DNA from: Akebia trifoliata
Lineage: Eukaryota > Streptophyta > Magnoliopsida > Ranunculales > Lardizabalaceae
Assembly (NCBI GenBank): GCA_017979445.1
Contig: CM030715.1
Span: 10,842,187-10,906,186, forward strand
Length of the DNA: 64,000 nt
Direction: 5' to 3'
Made by a program: the position numbers and the translations under genes. Position 1 is the first letter of the stretch; each line of letters opens with the position of its first letter. The notes under the pieces are model-generated. The model was not told the origin of the DNA and made no database searches. It saw only the letters and a list, made by a program, of their open reading frames with translations. Of this stretch, positions 44,491 to 55,260 are shown one piece after another.

Positions 44491-46414
44491 TTGAAATACT
44501 TTGTGAATTGCATACTTGGTGGACGATCTAAGAGCAACACATTAGAACCATTTGATCATGAGATTGAGCATACAATTTATAGAATTCGTAAGAGACCATC
44601 ATTAAACATGATGGGTGATCGAAGACAAACTTTCAATGAGTTCTTCGCTCTTACTTTTGCTACCCCATCTATGTGCATTGTGTTGGCATTAAACAATGCA
44701 CCTCAACTTGAAATTAGGGCAGCCACAGTAAATATGCTCCTTAAATTTCACAAGCTAGAACGTGAATAGTTGTACACCCACCTCAATTGATTCTTGACCA
44801 TATGTCAAACTTTAGAAATCAAAATTTAGATGAGGAAAGTGTTAAGCTCATGTTATTTTCATTATCCTTGGAAGATCACGCAACTACGTGTTGAACTCCC
44901 AAGCTCCCAATTCCATAAATTCGTGGGATGTTTTAGCCAAGAAATTCATGGCCAAATTTTATCGAGAAGTCAAAATCGAGGGAATTAAGGACGCAATTAG
45001 AAAAATTAGATGGCGTCAAAATGAATAATTTTTCCAAACTTGGGAAAGATTCAATGATTTATTAATCAAATGCCCATACCAAAGCATGGACAAGCACATT
45101 TGGTGCAATACTTCTATTAAAGATTAACAATGAATCAATGTACCTTGTTGAGTTTATAAATAAAAGTCAATTCATGAACCAAACTCCCAATCAAGTGTAT
45201 GATTTTCTAGTTGAACTAGTCGAGAGTGCTTAAAATTGGAATACTAATAATGAAGAATTTAATAGAGAAGATCCTGTTAAGAAGTCATGAATGTACGAGA
45301 TGAAGGTAGACCCTGATCTCAAAAATGTTATGTCCAATCTAGTAAGTGGTATGCAAAGTCATACAAAAAAGCTAGATACTTTCAGTTTCTCAACATCCAA
45401 CTCTCAATATGATTCTCGTTCAGTTTCACAAGTTTCAATCAAGAAAACTTTTTTATGTATTTTGTGCAATGACAACAACCATTTTGTTGAATACTGTCCT
45501 AATTTGCCATATGTTAAGGTTGAACAAGCCAATGTTGTTAATAGCTATTGTGATTTTAGAAAACCCACTTAGAATTCTTGTAGCCAAATGTATCATCCAA
45601 ATAATAGTTTTCATACGAATTTTTTGTACAAACAAAATGAACCTATTCAATCCAGTAGTCCATTAGGTTATAATAAGGGTTATGCTAAACAAGTTGGTCC
45701 TTCTATGAATCAAGTCATTGTTCCACAAGTCCCGTATCAATCACAGCAATCTACTGAATATAGATACAATTCCAGATTCCATGCCTAATTACAATTCATC
45801 TGGCCAATAATAGCCATCTTTAAAATCTATGATGGCAAAGTTGATGAAGCAGCAATAATAGTTCATCCAAACTCAATAGTAGACCAATCAAAATCAAACT
45901 CAGATTAATCAGGTCACTACTTAGTCCATAGCTAAGATAGACGTTCAGTTGGATCAGTTATTATTTTTTCTTGGAGGAAAAGAGAAGACAATTCCTCAGT
46001 CAAACTATTCCCAACCCTAGAGGTCAACCTATAATTCCAAATGGATCAAAAAGACAATAAGAGGTAGAAAGATATTTAGGGAATTAACAAAATTTTGTAC
46101 AAGTTATCCACACCTTTAAGTCAAGAAAGAAGGTAGATAATAAGGTCCAATCTACTGACGAGGAAGATGATATCCGAAAGAAGGACAAAGTTCAAGTAAA
46201 AGAAATTGTAAAATATTTTAAGGAGAAAGAGAAAGATTTGGAGGAATTACCTATCATTCTACTAATTCCTAAAGTTTCAATTTTTCATTGTCTTAGAAAT
46301 AATAAAAAGAGTAAACAATCAAGGGTATTCTTGAAGTTTTACAAAATTTGTACATAAATATTCCATTCTTAAATGCCATTAAGCAAATACTTTCTTATGA
46401 AAATTTCTTAAAGA
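44491..46414 (+). pseudogene. gag: Athila-like gag
   Basis: The capsid part is spread over several frames: 44491-44769 (MKYFVNCILGG..., ending TVNMLLKFHKLERE), then FFQTWERFNDLLIKCPYQSM near 45030-45090, a typical Athila gag helix. The frame 45291-45572 contains the CX2CX4HX4C knuckle CILCNDNNHFVEYC (45456-45497). Towards the end the reading gives KDLEELPIILLIPKV and NIPFLNAIKQILSYENFLK. That last motif normally lies near the end of gag just before protease; here pol does not follow. Many stops and frameshifts. Confidence 0.75.
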
Positions 46415-46420
46415 TTTAAC

Positions 46421-46834
46421 ACGATGTCTTTGGAAATGAGACAACACACCATTCACTACTATCGCAATGTTGATTGTATCTACCGTATTAATCGTGATCA
46501 TGTTGTATGATGCCAGAAGCACCATGAAAGATATTGTGATCATAATCTAGGTAATTGGTTCCTAATCTATGTCGGAAAAACGCATACCTGTATTTTCAAC
46601 CTACATTGTGTGAAGTAGCACAAGATAAAATAATTATAAATTTTTTTTTTTTGCAAAATACTGCAAATAAAAACTATTTTTGGAACAAAAGATGGATAGT
46701 ACAACATTCAGATAATATAAAAAAACTACTTAACAAGGTAAAGTATAACTAATACCATAAAAAAACTAATAAAAACTCCTAATGACAACATCTAATAAAG
46801 CGTATAATCCTTTCAAGATCTAACTCTAGCAGTG
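46421..46834 (+). repeat. Dispersed repeat, copy 2, and flank of element A
   Basis: Bases 46421-46715 match 921-1214 (see there). Here the repeat follows directly on the gag motif YENFLK, with no protease or RT. The remaining ~120 bases to the target duplication CAGTG (46830-46834) are AT-rich and unassigned. Confidence 0.6.
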
Positions 46835-48409
46835 TGAAAGCGCCCTTGATCTGCGGGGTGTGTGGATCTACTTTTGAATTTTGAGGTTTGGAGTCACCAC
46901 CTTGTTATTATGGTCTAGGAACCGAGCATCAACTCAAGATGGATAAAAATAACTATTAAAAAAAATACTGAGTCCGGGGATCACGTTACGGGATTGGAAG
47001 GTGCTAGGCACCAACCCCGCCCGGCAAACGTCGGTCTCTACTAATTCCCAAGAATATTACATTGCTAAAGACCTAAAATAAATAAATAAAAGTAAAAAGA
47101 AATTATACTTGTAACGATCGCAACGACTTGTTCCCTCAGATATGGTAGAATAGCTACTCGTATAAATTCTCTTCGCTTTGTTCTATTACCAGATCTGCTT
47201 CGGATATCCAAAATGAAGTATCACTTCCTTAGATCTGAGATTTTCTTAGTTTTGTGATGGGTTTCTAGGTGGTTTTTGAGAAGTTTTGAGAGTTTTTTTA
47301 ATAAAAGTTAGGGTTTGGATGATAGGTAAAGGGTTAGGACTTAAAAATCAGGATTTTAGAAAGGCTAGGGTGGCTTTTTGACCTATTTTTTCTAGGGTTT
47401 TCTTTGTCCTACGAAATTAGGTTGCGGAGGCTCTCTATCTATAAAGTTTTTTGGGTAGAGTTAGTGTTTGATTAGGTTTCTTTTAGGGTTTTAATTAGGA
47501 TTTTGACTTTAGTCTTATAAGATTGACTTGGTCATTTTATATTAGGGTTTTAATTAAGGTTTTGACTTAAGTCTTATGAGGTTGATTTGGTTCCTTTAGA
47601 TTAATGTTTTGACTTAAGTCTTATGGGATTGACTTGGTTCATTAAGATTAGGATTTTTAATTAGGGTTTTGACTTAAGTCTTATGAGATTGACTTGATTT
47701 CTTTAGATTAGGATTTGAAGGAGGGTTTTGACTTAAGTCTTATAAGATTGACTTGGTTTAGATTTTTAAATTAATTTTATTAAAGTTTTACTTTACGTTG
47801 AATAATATTTTATTTATTAATTTCGAAATTAAAAATTTTAAAAATTAAAAAATTATCGTTTTTCCCCCGAAGAGAACTTTTGCGTTTCAAGGCAATTTTC
47901 GATGTTCCGGGATGTTTTGGAATTGATTTTTCGTAAGGAATTCAATAGGATTATTGGTTTGTGTTATTTATGAAATTTTTTGGTGTGAAATGATTGTCAA
48001 CCCTTATGAGGGGCATTTTCGTAATTTTATCGAATTTGGTAAAAATTGGCGAAATGATTTATTTGATTTCATTTTATTGTTTTATGTATTCGAATGGGTT
48101 TCCCTAAGCGTAAGGAGAACTCTAAGGATCTTTTGATGTTAGGTGTATTTTGATAATTTCATCATTTTTTGTGATTTTTATCATAAAGCTTGTTTTTGCC
48201 TGTGAAATGATGATTTCTGTATTTTTGGGGTTATATTTCTTAGCGTAGAGTGGTTTCTATAGTTTTGTTAGTTTGAGATACCTCATCTGAATTTTTGAAA
48301 CATATCTGGTAACAAATAAAGCATTGGAATAAACATCCATCATTGGGAACCGTCACGATCGGGTTAACAAGTTGATTAGTCAGGCAAGTGCGAAAATGGG
48401 GTGTCTACA
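46835..48409 (-). repeat. 3' LTR of element A
   Basis: 1575 bp, TGAAAGCGCCC... to ...GGGGTGTCTACA on +. It matches the 5' LTR along its full length. The TATA position reads TATCTATA (47436-47443) instead of TATTTATA in the partner. Bases 47490-47760 hold five units of about 48-60 bp built on 'gacttaagtcttatgagatt', also present in the 5' LTR. Confidence 0.9.
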
Positions 48410-48840
48410 GATGTCCCTCTTTGGTAGAGAGTTAAAGCAAACTAGATAATAAAATCTATTTTGGTAGATAGTGCAATATCCAAATGCTAAAGCTATGGAC
48501 AGTTCATTTTGCAGCCTAATTTAGCAATTCGTCGGGGCGTTCGGATCTTTGAGGGTAAAGCTCTCCCCGAACTAAAAAATGTCAGGTCCTTTAGCGTGAG
48601 CTCTCACTGACATTGTCAGATCCTTAAATTTTAAAAAATTCTCCCTGACTGATGCAAAAATGCATGTGTGTGCATTGGTGTGATGATAATTTTGAAAAAG
48701 TGCGCTTCTATTTTGTCCATTCATGAAAAAAATTGAGTAAGGTGATTGAGCAAAATATGAAATATGGGCAAAACCTAAGAAAAACTTTGAGTTTGAACAA
48801 AGAAAAATAAGATCTGAGAAAACTTCGAGCAAAAGTTGAA
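48410..48840 (-). other. Polypurine tract and distal 3' UTR of element A
   Basis: The plus strand TCCCTCTTT at 48414-48422 is a purine run on the minus strand next to the LTR. The rest corresponds to 15200-15605 of element C in reverse complement. The 94-aa minus frame at 48572-48856 is not protein-like. Confidence 0.7.
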
Positions 48841-49625
48841 TGTCTTGCTCTACCAACCCAAGGTGAAGAGTAATGAACTGATTTTTTGGGAAGTCCTACT
48901 CTACCACTTAGGGTGAAAGAGTAATTAACTAATTTTTTGAGGAGTCCTATCTGCATACTCGGAATAAAAGAGTAATGAACTAAGCTTTTTTAGGAGTCCT
49001 ACTCTACCTGTCTAGGGTAAAAGAGTAATGAACTTATTTTTTGAGGAGTCCTACTCTACCTACTCAAAGTCAAAAAGTAATGAACTAAGCTTTTTTGGGA
49101 GTCCTACTCTACCTACTCGGGGTGAAAGAGTAATGAACTAAGCTTTTTTGGGAGTCCTACTCTACCTACTCAGGGTGAAATAGTAATGAACTAATTTTTT
49201 TAGGAGTCCTACTCTACCTGCTCAGAGTAAAAGAGCAATGAACTAAGCTTTTTTGGGAGTCATTCTCTACCTAGTCAGGGTGAAAAAGTAATGAACTAAG
49301 CTTTTTTGGGAGTCTTGCTCTACCTAATCAAGGTGAAAGAGTAATTAACTAATTTTTTGAGGAGTCCTACTCTACCTACTCGGAGTGAAAGAGTAATGGA
49401 CTAAGCTTTTTTAGGAGTCCTACTCTACCTACTCAGGGTGAAAGAGTAATGAACTAATTTTTTGAGGAGTCCCACTCTATCTACTCGGAGTGAAAAAGTA
49501 ATGAACTAAGCTTTTTTGGGAGTCCTACTCTACCTACTCAGGGTGAAAGAGTAATGAACTAATTTTTTGAGGTGTCCTACTCTACCTACTCGGGGTAAAA
49601 GAGTAATGAACTAATTTTCTGAGAG
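48841..49625 (-). repeat. 50-bp tandem array, 15 units, in the 3' UTR of element A
   Basis: Fifteen units of 50-53 bp carry 'gagtaatgaactaa', a T-rich tail, 'gggagtcctactctacctac' and 'tcggggtgaaa'. In reverse complement this is the unit of the array in element C (14029-15166). Tails alternate between 'gcttttttggga' and 'ttttttgagga' types, again suggesting a dimer. The orientation relative to each host element is the same. Confidence 0.95.
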
Positions 49626-50118
49626 AAACAAATGGGGGATTAACACCACATTTGACGTTTTCTTTAAAAAACAAAGAGTTGGATTTTATAAAGGTCTGAT
49701 CAACATTTTAACTGGCTTTTGAACCCCAGGGATTTTCAACAAATTGCTATCAAGAGGGTAACCTTTTAATTCATTGTTAACCTTATTCTTTGTAGTTGAT
49801 TAAACCTCAGAACAAAATGCTCTTAGTTTGACAGAAAACATTGCACTAGGAATAGTTGAACTGAGTTTGAGAAAGACTGCCCCTAGTGTAAAGGGGAAAA
49901 CTAAATACTAGAGAAGAAAAAAAATCCCCCCTTGTATGAAGGTTTGAAATATTTGATCACAACAAGCGCAATAAAGATTCAACTTTTAATATTGATTGAA
50001 GATTTTGAGTCAGGCTCAAGAGAACAAAATATTTCTTTTTGAAACTCATCATAGAATTCACCCTTCTCCCCCTTGGTTTGCTTGGGGAAGCAAAAATTTT
50101 CAGATCAATCGTAGACAA
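49626..50118 (-). other. 3' UTR of element A, array-proximal part
   Basis: Corresponds to 13530-14028 of element C in reverse complement. It ends at the duplicated GACAA (50114-50118) of the solo LTR insertion. Nothing coding. Confidence 0.65.
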
Positions 50119-53100
50119 TGTGGCACCCCGCCAAACACTAACACAAATCCCCATGTCAAATCTCGAGGTACAATGTGGTACCTCGATATTTCGGCATGGT
50201 CTCCTCTATTTATGTTAGCATTCCAAGGCGTTCAACCTGCACTTGATAAACGACATACAATCCTGCATATAACAAACAAAATATAATACTAGCGAAAGCC
50301 TATATACGTCTAATAACGTACGAAAGATCAGAGTGCGGAAGAATAACCAAAATACAGGATTATACAAAATTCCTCACTCTAACAGAAATCCTAACACTCA
50401 AAACAACATCTATAATACTCTTGGAATAATCGACACCAATAGGGGGTGTAACCCCAATACTCAACAAGTGATGAACTCTGACTATCTATCTGACCCACCA
50501 GATGATTCTTACTCATGCTCTATACCTGTCTCGCAAGCTTCAGATCTGAAACTAAAAAATGGAGAAGGAAAGGGTGAGTAACAATGGTTACCCAGTAAGG
50601 AAAAACACAATTTCTGCCAATAACCTCTCCTAACATGAACGAATAAACATACTGAATCATTTTAAAATATGCAAAGTTTTATAAAAGAAACTACGATTAA
50701 CTAGTACATATAGCCAGGGATAAGCAACTAAACATTTTAAAACTCACATTACATCGATCAGCAATACTCACTATAACATTTTCTTTTTATACAAATCTAA
50801 TTGATTAAATGGAAACATTAAACATTCATTTCATTTTATATATCAAAATAAGACAACAGATACATAATACACAATGGTGGAGTATTGGAATTAGAGAGTT
50901 GGGATTCACGACTAGATCGCTCCCAGTCGGGACATGATGTTACAATTCTTCTTTGATTTTTAGTTCCTGATTTTGTGGCCGGTCGCTGCACTTACCACGC
51001 TTGGTTGACCATTTATCCGGCTAAGGCTGGCCGTTTGACGTGACCGTAAGTAATGGATCTCTTTTCAATGTGTCAGAACGTTCGACTACTATAGATTGTT
51101 AGTGATCACTGACTAATCATCTTCGTCTATGCCTATCAGGCGTACATGTGATTCCAAATATACAAACAATTCGTATACGACCACCTTTACAGTACAAGTT
51201 CACTGGTAAAGATAGAGAGGAATAAACCCAGATTCCAGTTGTGACTCCACTCTCATACGCGTCTAATATCATGTATGAGCTTAGTGGTCCCTACCATATA
51301 TCCCAGGATAGTACACCACTCCGGATGATATGACGCACTATCCCTTCAGGCATTCACAAACTCTTTAACAGCTCACAAAATAGTTACATATATATATATA
51401 TATTATTTCCATTTGAAAACAAAAGAGAAATTAACAATACAAGGTTGAGAATAGATATCCAGTTTCCTACCATGCAAGTGTGGCCACCCGGCCTAAAATA
51501 AATAACAAAACTGAAATGTAAACAGCGCCTCGCGCTAACAAAAATTTAAATAAACATGCAACCAACAATATTATCCCTGGATATCTGTTCACCAACCTAC
51601 ACACAACACAACAATGTAAAATGCAGACATCACCCCTCGGGTGTGACTCTGACATTTTACCGTTTCATACCCTTTTTCCCTTTTTTCGATTTTTACAGTT
51701 TTCAATCTCATCATAAAATATCCATTTTTTGATATTCATCAACTCAATATGAGTTCATTGAATATTAAATCACATTTTTCAACTATAGAATTTATTTCTA
51801 TCAATAATAAAAAAAAATACAAATTTCATATCAAAACGGGGTCCGAGCAGTGCACAAGACCCAACTAACAGAAATAACTCGATAAAATATCTTACCCACG
51901 TACAATTTATTAAAAAATACAATTAAACATATCAAACATGCAATTTCTGGCATGAATTTTTAAATAACAAAAGAATTCTATATTTTGGAAACTCACCACA
52001 AATTTTTAATAAAATCCTAAATGCAATTTTCACAATCTACGATTACTAATAGAAATTGAGAGTTCCTTACTATCTCTAGGCGAAATGATCAAAGCATGTG
52101 CGTGGAAATCGAGGCGATCAGCACGAAAATCGAGATGGACCGAACTTCAAAGCGGCTAATTTTTGAAATCGGCCTGGTGGTTTCGAAGATCTCGATGTGC
52201 TCGTTTCTTCTCCCTTCTACGGCGAAAGACGGTTTGACCCCGAAACCGATGAAAACCGAGGTCGAAGTTACGAAATCTTCGTATAAAAATACGACTGATT
52301 TTTTACTATACAGGGTGAAAAAGATGAGAAAACGGAAGGAATTTTGGTGGGTTATGTAGAGAATGAGGCTGCGGACGTTTCTCCCTTCTGCGTCGGAAGA
52401 TGGTTTGACCCCGAAACGGACGAAATCCGAGGTCAAAGTTTCGAAATTTCCGTATACAAATACGGCTGATTTTTTTTGATATTGGATGAAATAAAAAGTG
52501 AAACGAAGAAAGGTTGGGTGGGTTTTGTAGAGAACGTAGCTGCGGACATTTCTTCCTTCTGCGTCGATCGTCGACGGCGAGCCGTTTATGAGAGATCTGA
52601 GATGGAAGATCGAAGAGAAAAAAAAAATTCATTTTTATATGTCTCGGCTGTATGGACGCGTTGGGGAAGATGAGTTTTAAAAAAAAATTTAAATTTTATT
52701 TATATAAAATTTGGGACGAAATCGGTATTTCGTCTATTGTTTCGATCGACGATAACTTGACCGTCCGGACTCCAAAACTGACAAATGAATACTCCATTTC
52801 GCCTAATTTTTCATTCCGGATCTAATGGTGTAGTCAATTTCTACAAATTCTGTCTCTAAAAAAAATTTATATTTTTGGCCTGAGGTGACCCCTAAACTTG
52901 ATGTCGTTTTCATTTTTGACGATAATTCGACTTCCTGATCTCCAAAAATGACAAATAAATAGTCCACATTCAATAATTTTTTGTTACGAATCCAATGGTG
53001 TAATCGAATCTTAAAAATTCTTGCACTATTTTAGCCTGATCCGACTTGGTAATCGAGGATTTACAACTTTTTTATTCGGACTCGCACTTGAGCGTGCTTA

Positions 53101-53272
53101 CAGGCTAAACTATGTTTTTCAATCATTTTGAATCCAATGGTGAGCTTAGAATCCATTAAAAATGATCAAAAACATCCTAAAATTTTACCCCTAAGTCCTA
53201 CTTTCATGATTTTCTTAAAATTCCACTATTTATTTTTCCTCGAGATACGAATTGAAAATTTGGGGTTTTACT
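50119..53272 (-). repeat. Tekay-like solo LTR with target duplication GACAA
   Basis: 3154 bp from TGTGGCACCCCGCC to ...GGGGTTTTACT, type A, reverse orientation. GACAA flanks it at 50114-50118 and 53273-53277. Element C carries the uninterrupted version of this site at about 13500-13560 (gtctacgattgatctga). The terminal base is changed (expected ...TTACA). A TATA box lies at 52697-52706 and a GTAAGG at 52065-52070 on the minus strand. The minus frame 52089-52436 equals that at 25263-25559. Confidence 0.95.
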
Positions 53273-54115
53273 GACAAAATACCTGTGGCTTCTGAGTTTT
53301 TACATGGTTTAATCTGGGTATTGAAACTTTCACTCGAACTTCTAATATTTTGGCTTGGACCGCCCTTTAGCTTTTCAACTCTATGGGAATTTTCTTTTAT
53401 TTTTCTTTGTTGCTCTAATTTTTACCTAGATTGCCCTTTCAGGTTTTCAAACTAGCGAGCATGTTTTAGCTTTTGCCTAGATCGCCTTTTTAGGTTTTCG
53501 ATCTAGTGAGCTTTCTTTTCTTTTCTTTGCTCTGATTATTGCACAACTCGTCCTTTCAAATTTTCAACCTTGCGAGTTTGCCTTAATTTTTGCGTAAGTC
53601 ACCCTTTTTGAGTTTTGAACCTAACAAGCTTTTTCTTCATTTTTTTTTACTTCCCTTCTGAACTTCTAAAATTACTGTCTAATCATGCTTTACTAGAGTT
53701 TTTGACTTTTTCGCAAGGTACTTAGGAGGAATTTTATGGGTAAGCTTGGGATTGGGTATAAAAAGAAAGGAATTTTGAGGCTTAAATACCCAAATGCCCC
53801 TTGTGTGGCATTTTCTCTTTTTCCTAAAATTTTCTTCCCCATTAGATAATATCCTTTTTCTTTTAAATTTTTTCTTTCTAGACTTTCTTTTTTGGGGGGG
53901 TAAAAATCTATTTTTTTGTATCTTGATGTGGTCGGGTCTAAAGTAACTTCTCAGGTTGTCTACGTACCCTAGAATTTTGGGATCTGACCAAAACGTAGTT
54001 CGAATTTTTCCCTCCCCTAGGTTGGTTGATTGGGCTGAAAAAGAAAACGGCTTTTTGTTTCAAAAAATGCTGCAAAGGGCTGAGAAATGAGATATTAAAC
54101 TGGTTAATAGGAAAT
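53273..54115 (-). other. 3' UTR of element A next to pol
   Basis: Reverse-complement counterpart of 12690-13530 in element C. Bases 53300-53640 hold about five imperfect units around 'tttgcctagatcgcctttt' and 'aggttttcgatctagtgagc'. T-rich elsewhere. Confidence 0.65.
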
Positions 54116-54910
54116 TGATTCAGCCGAAGATGGCCTCCTTAAATGTAGTACCGATTGATTTAGTCAAGGTTGGTTGGTTTTGGTAATTCAATTCCATCAT
54201 GGTCTTGAAGTCTGACAGCTTTTCCTGGTAATATTTCTTTGATGATGAACGGATCTCCCCAATTTGGTTTGAACTTCCCTCTAGGGTCGAAAATAGGTGT
54301 CTGATTTTCTTTAAGTACTAAATCCCAAAATTGCAAGTGGCGGGCCTAGATCTTTTTGTCTAATGCACGAGCGACTCTTCTTTGATAGGCTTGCACATGG
54401 TACAGAGCTCTTAATCGTTTTTCTTCGATCAAATTTAATTTTTCATACCATTGACGAACCCAATCTGCTACTGATAACTGACTTTCCAAAAAAACCCTGA
54501 GATATGTGATTTCCATTTCAACTGATTTTGTATCATACATTAGACGGTAGGGAGTAGTTCCAACGGAAGACTTTATTGAAATACGATATGCCCACAGTAT
54601 GAATGATAACTTTTCAGATCAATCACTATATGATTGACACATTTTCACGATGATTATTTTGAGACTCTTATTAGCTATTTGCTTCAACTACTCCATTAAT
54701 CTGAGGACAATAGGGAGATGATGTGGGATCTTGAACTTTGAACTTAGAGTAATAATCTCGGCTTTGAAGTATGACCCGTTATCAGATATCAATTCCAAAG
54801 ATACCCTGTATCGACTTATGATAGATGTAGTGAGGACAACATTGATACGTTTTGTAACATCTTCTTTTATCTCATTGGTATTTCCTTTTCATTGAGCGAG
54901 TATGTATACC
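54116..54910 (-). pseudogene. pol: Integrase remnant of element A
   Basis: The minus strand reads ISDNGSYFKAEIITL near 54760-54810, KLSFILWAYRISIKSS near 54570-54620, and the 64-codon frame 54346-54540 (RLMYDTKSVEMEITYLRVFL...LIEEKRLRALYHVQAYQRRV), all typical of Tat/Ogre integrase C-terminal half. It continues in another frame with DLVLKENQTPIFDPRGKFKP, the GPF-like module (WGDPFIIKEILPGKAV) and ends INRYYI near 54140. Several stops and frameshifts. No RT or RNase H lies upstream. Confidence 0.7.
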
Positions 54911-55260
54911 GTGTTAACAACCACGTTTGCACCTAACATATCCTCATAAGATGACGTTAACAAGTCTTTTGAAATTTCTAAGTAAATTCATTATCCCTTC
55001 GTGTTCCTTTATGGGATATGATGGTTTCTATCTGAATTTCTCTAAGAATTATTTTATGTTCCAAGGTCAATGACCTTTGCTTTTTCGATTAAAAGTTGAG
55101 CCTAACCATTATCTTCTTATTCATGATAGAAATCTATCCCTAGAGGTAGATTATTAGTTAATTCGTTAATGCTCTCAAGATATTCAAAAATTTCCTTTAT
55201 TTGATAAATTTCATATGGGGCGACAGACACCTCTATAGACTTGATAAACTAATTCGACTC
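54911..55260 (-). pseudogene. Protease-RT linker remnant of element A
   Basis: The minus strand carries SSYEDMLG (about 54935-54960), upstream of it 'gcaaaggtcattgacctt' and 'tgtctgtcgccccatatga'. These match 11780-12120 of element C closely. The motif is followed within about 60 bases by integrase-like text, so RT, RNase H and the N-terminal integrase are deleted. Confidence 0.6.
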
